Shown: one piece after another, positions 59,105-64,000 of the stretch | How the letters are laid out: every line of letters begins with the position of its first letter | Numbering within the stretch: position 1 is the stretch's first letter | The notes under the pieces: generated by a model | Database searches by the model: none | What the model was told of the DNA's origin: nothing | The model's input: the letters and a program-made list of their open reading frames with translations, nothing else | Assembly: GCA_027922465.2 (NCBI GenBank) | Contig: BQMF02000165.1 | Location: 248,001-312,000 of the forward strand | Length of the DNA stretch: 64,000 nucleotides | Direction of reading: 5' to 3' | Origin: Turritopsis dohrnii | Lineage: Eukaryota; Cnidaria; Hydrozoa; Anthoathecata; Oceaniidae | Made by a program: the position numbers and the translations under genes

Positions 59105-59252
59105 TTGGATCGCCTGACGATAGTACTGTGGAATCTTTCAGGACTGTTGACACCGTGTCCCTCCACTTTTTTACAAAATAATTTTTATAAAGTAAAAAAT
59201 ATGAAGGAAATGCGTTTATTTATCATTGCTTTATGTAAAATATCCCCTACTC

Positions 59253-59334
59253 AATGTACACACATGGGATACTATCAACCATGATGTTTCGTGAATGTAC
59301 ACACATGGGATACTATCAACCATGATGTTTCGTG
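59253..59334. repeat. Perfect 41-bp tandem duplication
   Basis: Two identical, adjacent 41-bp copies that begin AATGTACACACATGGGATAC; the second copy starts at 59294. The identity points to a recent event. Confidence 0.9.
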
Positions 59335-60606
59335 AATGTGACGATGCGTTACAACAAAAAGACGTCACACACCAGCATCATAATTGACTGACCTGGCATG
59401 CATGAATGATGAGGGATTGAGATTTCATTAGGAGAGAGGGAGATCATACGAGACAAAATAATGTTGATTGACACGATGTTTTCCATATATACAAATAAAC
59501 ACATCAGTTATGAAATGGTAATTACAAAAGATTGAAATACTCTGGAAACAAAACACTGTTCCATAATGAATTCATGTTAGAATTACACGAAGACTATGTT
59601 TAGTTTCTTAGTAGAAAAAAGGTTTTTCAAAACATTATGTCTCCAAATTCATGCATAGATGTTGTGGATATGAAAACTCTTAAGAATTTCTAGAAGATCC
59701 TACACTACCATAATGACAAGTTTTCCGACAAAGGAATCCTGTCTTTAAATGAAATTAACTTCCGATTCCGAACATGATATCTCTATTATGTTAAAACAAT
59801 AAGTCTTTCAGTTATCTAACAATACATGTGATAAAAATAGAAAGTCGTCAAATTCTCTCTATTTTTGTTTGTAATGAAATAATGATATAAAGAAAGATAT
59901 ATCAACTATAAACGAATCTGATAAAAGAAAATATATATAAATTGCGTTACTGTACATCAAAACTAATTTTTCCACCAAGTTATTACGTAAGAGATCTCTA
60001 CTCTTCCAGACAACAAAATATTTAAATAATAATCATATACAATTAATTTTTTTAGAAAAGAATAATTAACATCTAAAATGTTCTAGCCAAAAACTTTCTA
60101 GGATAAATGAGAATCTCCACTGACCGAGGGTGACGAAGATTCTGTTTAAAAAATTTTGTTTAAACGATGCATTGAGGCTGAGTTATCGTGTCTAACCTCC
60201 CTTTGAATATTAAAATTGCTTCTAACTATCGGAATGAGAAAGAGACTATCATTAAGTTATAAAGTAATGAAATCAGTGGAGCAATGAATCGCATTAAAAT
60301 GTGGTTAGATATGAAACTCAGTCACAGTTAAGGGTTTAAACAAGAAATTTGGGAAAGCTCTATTTAATCCTCTCATCAAGCAAAAGATCTTTTTAATACT
60401 CTCATCAAGCAAATTTTGAAATTTCTTAAAATGATCATGTAATCCATGCATTAAGTATGTGTCGACATATGAAAAGTGAGGTGAAATGCTTTCGTTGAAG
60501 ATTTGGAGGAAAAAATGCAGCGGAAGATTAGCACAAGATATTGGGACGAAATCCCATAGGAAATCGTGTTAAGAAATTAAGGTCAATCATATTAATCCAG
60601 TGAGTT
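59335..60606. other. Intergenic stretch between ALAS and the CM1 gene
   Basis: AT-rich; no gene or repeat could be supported. Its right part must hold the 3' UTR of the minus-strand CM1 gene. Confidence 0.45.
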
Positions 60607-62902
60607 TTAGTCGTTGTATGTAGTCATGGTGATTCTAGCGTGGTCTGGTTTCGTGTAAACACTCTCCCGTGAACGAGGGTCGTTGGATTTCCCGCCACAC
60701 AACTTGAATAAGTTCATGAAGCCTTTCTTTTTCTTTTTCTTCTCGGCAACCGGTGAATTTTCCGGTATTTCCACGTCCACGGTAGTTCGTGTATTATTGG
60801 GTCTGACGATTCCGACATTGTCACCATCTGTTCTATTGTGACGGTTGTCGAGTGTTGTATTATAGTAGTTTTTATTGACTGGAGTTGTGGTATTAAAATG
60901 TTGTGTTTCCGAGACGCTAGTATGTACGCCACGGTCGTGATGCATCAAGGCTGCATTGGACGTGTCCTCCATATAACTCGAGGTAGACGCAGGCTCTCTT
61001 CTCATGGGAGCAACGTGCGATACATTAGGTGCGTTAACATTATACGGTCTCAACTGTGAATCATCTGCTGTGTCTGCACCAGGCTCGTTATTTTCGAAAT
61101 ATGCAGAGCGTGACATTCGTGCTGGAGTGCTGTGTTTAATGGATGATACGTCAGCCATACTAGCAGATAGTTTGTTCAAATCCAGCGAAAGGTTATGTAT
61201 CCTCTCGTTCTGCTCCTGACAGGTAGCCTCCAACTTCTTCTGTTGAGTTTTCAACTGTCGCTCGCGTTCACGTGACTCTTTTAATTCTTGGGCTTGAATT
61301 TCGGTCAGCTTTTGTTGTTCTTCCAAGTTGTTGAGCAGAGCGGCTAGTTGCTGTTCATACTCTGTTACTTTTCCTTCAGCCGTCTACAAACAATCAACAT
61401 TCTTACACGATTCACAAAGAGAATGGGTATGAAATAACAGACATTGCTTTGAAAGGCCTTCATTCTGGTATTGGTCATTTAAAACAAATTGCAAAAATAA
61501 CATCAAAAGGGCATCAAGTTTGAAAATAACCATTCTAACTTTGTCCAGGAATAGGACCACCAAGAAAAAAACTACATTATTAAATAGTTGTTTTCTTAAA
61601 ATTGGTGTTCCACCTTACATTCTAAAGGTCATCAGAGTGTTGATACGTTGTCAGGTTTAAACTTTATCGGGGACAAATGAAGTTGGGGAAAAAATTATGG
61701 GGACCTTCTAATAAGACCTTATTTGCATTCTGCGATGAATTATAAACATTAACATATGCAGCAGACTGCGGATTGGCTCCAATGGACTATGGACTGATCC
61801 AAAACTTCGTCAAAGCTCGAAACGCTTACATCGATTTCCTGATTGAGTTTTGAGAATTTAGTTTGTGATAGAGCGACAAACCGCCATCACATTAACATAC
61901 ACGTTTTTTTATAAGCAACCAAGGTCAGGCCTTAGTAGTAATGTTGCTTAAAAAATGACCATTTTTAATAGTAATGTTGCTTAATTTGTTGCTAAGAATT
62001 AATTGAAAAAATATTTATTTTCAGTCTTGAAAACCTTTGTCTAAGCTTAAGAATCTAAGTATAAAGTGTAGGACACAGTACTGCAACCTAGTGTAACCAC
62101 CTAGTGTAACAGTTTTAAAAAATGTGCTGTAGCTATGCTAGTGCTGCATCATTTCAAAATTTCATGTTGCTAATTTATGCAAGGTTCATGTAGTACTGTT
62201 GCTTAACTTTTTGAGAAAATTTACTAATGTTGCTTATAAACATGTTGCTTATAAAAAACCCGTGTACTAATCATCGGAAAAGCATCATTATTAATGAAGC
62301 TTATAATCCATTTCAACGAATTACACACATTATATACGCATCTTGCATTTGGCTCAAGAAACATTTTTACATGAGATAAGAATTAAAAATACGATAAGTT
62401 TAGCTAGAATTAAGATGAGGAAACTATAAAATAAAAGCTAAATAAATAAAAAGACAAGACTGTCCATATTTGAGAATCACGAAATGGAATTATTATTTCG
62501 TGAGATGAAAAACGAACAAGCAAATCACCGGATAAAACCTATCGATTACCGGATGTAAACAAAAGAAGACCGAAAATTACAAGAAGGTAATAACGAAGCG
62601 AATAACACAGCAAACAAACGTGAATAGGACATGAAATTTATCAATCAATATTCCAATATAAAGAAAACTTACCTCACTGTTCTTTTCTGTCATGTACAGT
62701 CGAAGTTTCAGGTCGAAATTTTCTTTCTTGAACTCTTGCAGCATCTGAAAATATCAGAAAAATACAGAAAATAGTTTTGCAGAAAATTCTGATACGTTCG
62801 ATTCAGTCAAGATGTTCTTTCAAGTATTATTAGTATTACCACTTGGACACGCGCTCGTCCAGTTTCTCCTTCCCCGCTTTCCTGTCGGTCATAACCCGCC
62901 AT
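60607..62902 (-). CDS. Short CM1 (Cnn_1N) coiled-coil protein, centrosomin-like
   Basis: Three exons: 62840-62902 (ATG), 62673-62744, 60607-61383; GT-AG introns, all phase 0, 303 aa. Exon 2 encodes MLQEFKKENFDLKLRLYMTE, which fits the CM1 motif of centrosomin, CDK5RAP2 and myomegalin (consensus 'LKKENFxLKLRIYxLEE'), the part that binds the gamma-tubulin ring complex. A coiled coil follows (about residues 46-105, VTEYEQQLAALLNNLEEQQK onward). A Ser/Thr/Asn-rich disordered region comes next, then a lysine run and GFMNLFKLCGG near the C-terminus, possibly a membrane or protein contact site. Known CM1 proteins are usually far longer (over 1000 residues), so this is a minimal form or a splice-short relative. 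The motif match is clear; the cellular role is inferred. Confidence 0.7.
61900..62264. mobile_element. TA-flanked MITE in intron 2 of the CM1 gene
   Basis: Ends CACGTTTTTTTATAAGCAAC and, from the right, CACGGGTTTTTTATAAGCAAC, flanked by TA on both sides, as for Tc1/mariner-type elements. The interior carries several 'atgttgcttaa' words. No coding sequence. Confidence 0.65.
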
Positions 62903-62904
62903 GT

Positions 62905-64000
62905 TTACAACAACAACAACAAAAACAATAAGATATTAACACGTGGAAAAGTTGATAAAATGTTTCGAGGTATTCATGCAGCTACTACACCGAACTAAAC
63001 CCAAACAACTGCAATATCGTTTTTATCGATCCATCTTAAGTTTAATGAGAATTACGTCACTAACGATAAAAAACAAAAACACACGGAACTCATAAAATAT
63101 GTTCTCGACAGCTCCTTTAATTGCGCTGCATATCTGAAAAACTTTGTAAGCGTCAAACACAAACTACATGCTCTTCAACCGTCCTCGTCATATTTATTTT
63201 CAAAAGATACCGTGATTTATATAATAACTGATAGAATCATATGAGTATATAGATAAAGTCTGTAATAAAGACGTCATAACAATTAAAACGTAGTAAGCTT
63301 TTCAGTTCGCAGTCAAAGAAACAATACAACCGGCATTCTATAAGAATTATCATTGAAACAGCAACCATCATTATCATAAAAACATGGGAAGGACTGAGAA
63401 AAATGGAACAATACAAAGTGTTTTGTTTCTAACTGTTTCGTGAGGAGATCAGTAACAGGAAACTATAACCATCGCCATGAGAACAGTAGCACACCTGCAA
63501 ACACATTCAACAGGTTTGTCAGAGGTGTTTACCTATTACAGTAATGCCTCGAATGAGCGCCCACACTAGAGGTGAAATTATTGAACAAGCGCTGCACGTT
63601 GACAGAGATAAGTTACATTATGTTGCAGTACACAATCATAGCCAGCGCTTCTTTCAAATCTATATGGCTGGATCTAGTTGAGGAGCATTTCGGTCTATTT
63701 TGGATTACATTCCGTTGAGATTTATCACCAAGGATTTGGTTTAGAAATAATAGATCCATAATCTGACATGAAAGCAACACCCCGAATATAACATATTTCT
63801 TGCAATTTGTAACATGGAAACAGATTACTTTTCAGGGGGAGAGGTGGAGACAAGATAACGATATTAAAGAACGGAGGATTAAGATAAACTCTCTAATCAA
63901 CACTCCTCATTCCTTGCAGAATAAGATCAACAAAAATAAAAAAAGATACAAAGAAGATATGTAACATCGATCAAGACCTCTTATGTGAAAGAGATGCTAC
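62905..64000. other. Upstream region of the CM1 gene
   Basis: AT-rich, no gene recognised. A 'CCTCGAATGAGCGCCC' fragment at about 63550 recalls the ends of the element at 13 kb. Confidence 0.4.

Overview
The window is animal nuclear DNA, not prokaryotic: genes are split by GT-AG introns, AT-rich and widely spaced, and most of the rest is transposon debris. The five host-type genes (a Rolling-stone-like membrane protein, an MFS transporter, a BEN protein, a CM1/centrosomin-type coiled-coil protein, a mitochondrial 5-aminolevulinate synthase) point to a metazoan. The mix of DIRS, Harbinger, Helitron, hAT and YqaJ-type relics would suit a cnidarian, perhaps a hydrozoan; that is an inference from style, not a species call.

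Layout. 0-10 kb: repeat graveyard with a PIF/Harbinger transposase relic (1.98-2.5 kb) split by a small retroposed insert, a dead LINE (3.8-5.2 kb, minus) in which a 35-bp piece of the reverse transcriptase frame has expanded into about ten tandem copies, and a decayed DIRS/Ngaro-type tyrosine-recombinase retrotransposon (pol 7.56-9.3 kb) with long inverted arms. 10.2-11.2 kb: Rolling-stone-like gene (minus, two coding exons). 13-16.5 kb: an unclassified repeat element and a dead IS630/Tc1-like transposase. 16.5-22.25 kb: a three-level nest. A TTA-flanked MITE holds a head-to-tail array of four Helitron copies, and that array received a fold-back element (TAA duplication) and a TTAA-flanked element. 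23.6-25 kb: fragments of MULE-like, hAT and YqaJ-PHD genes. 25.8-27.1 kb: intronless MFS gene (plus). 27.6-28.5 kb: BEN gene (minus). 29.6-30.6 kb: another Harbinger relic and a tRNA-like sequence. 32.5-38 kb: a ten-exon, open zinc-finger/tyrosine-recombinase gene (minus). 42.6-48 kb: two LINE relics, one broken by a SINE-like insert. 48-49.2 kb: nested and palindromic MITEs. 54.5-58.6 kb: eight-exon ALAS gene (plus) with a Harbinger-derived element in intron 2. 60.6-62.9 kb: three-exon CM1 coiled-coil gene (minus).

The host genes do not form a pathway. The ALAS, Rolling-stone-like, CM1 and recombinase gene models were assembled by hand from splice sites; coding phase is consistent at every junction and the summed exon lengths divide by three (533, 267, 303 and 1135 aa). 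The two most notable items are the recombinase gene, which keeps its R-K-R-H-Y residues inside a long intron-bearing frame and looks like a captured Crypton-type recombinase, and the Helitron array, whose sister copies give built-in empty-site controls for two other transposon insertions.
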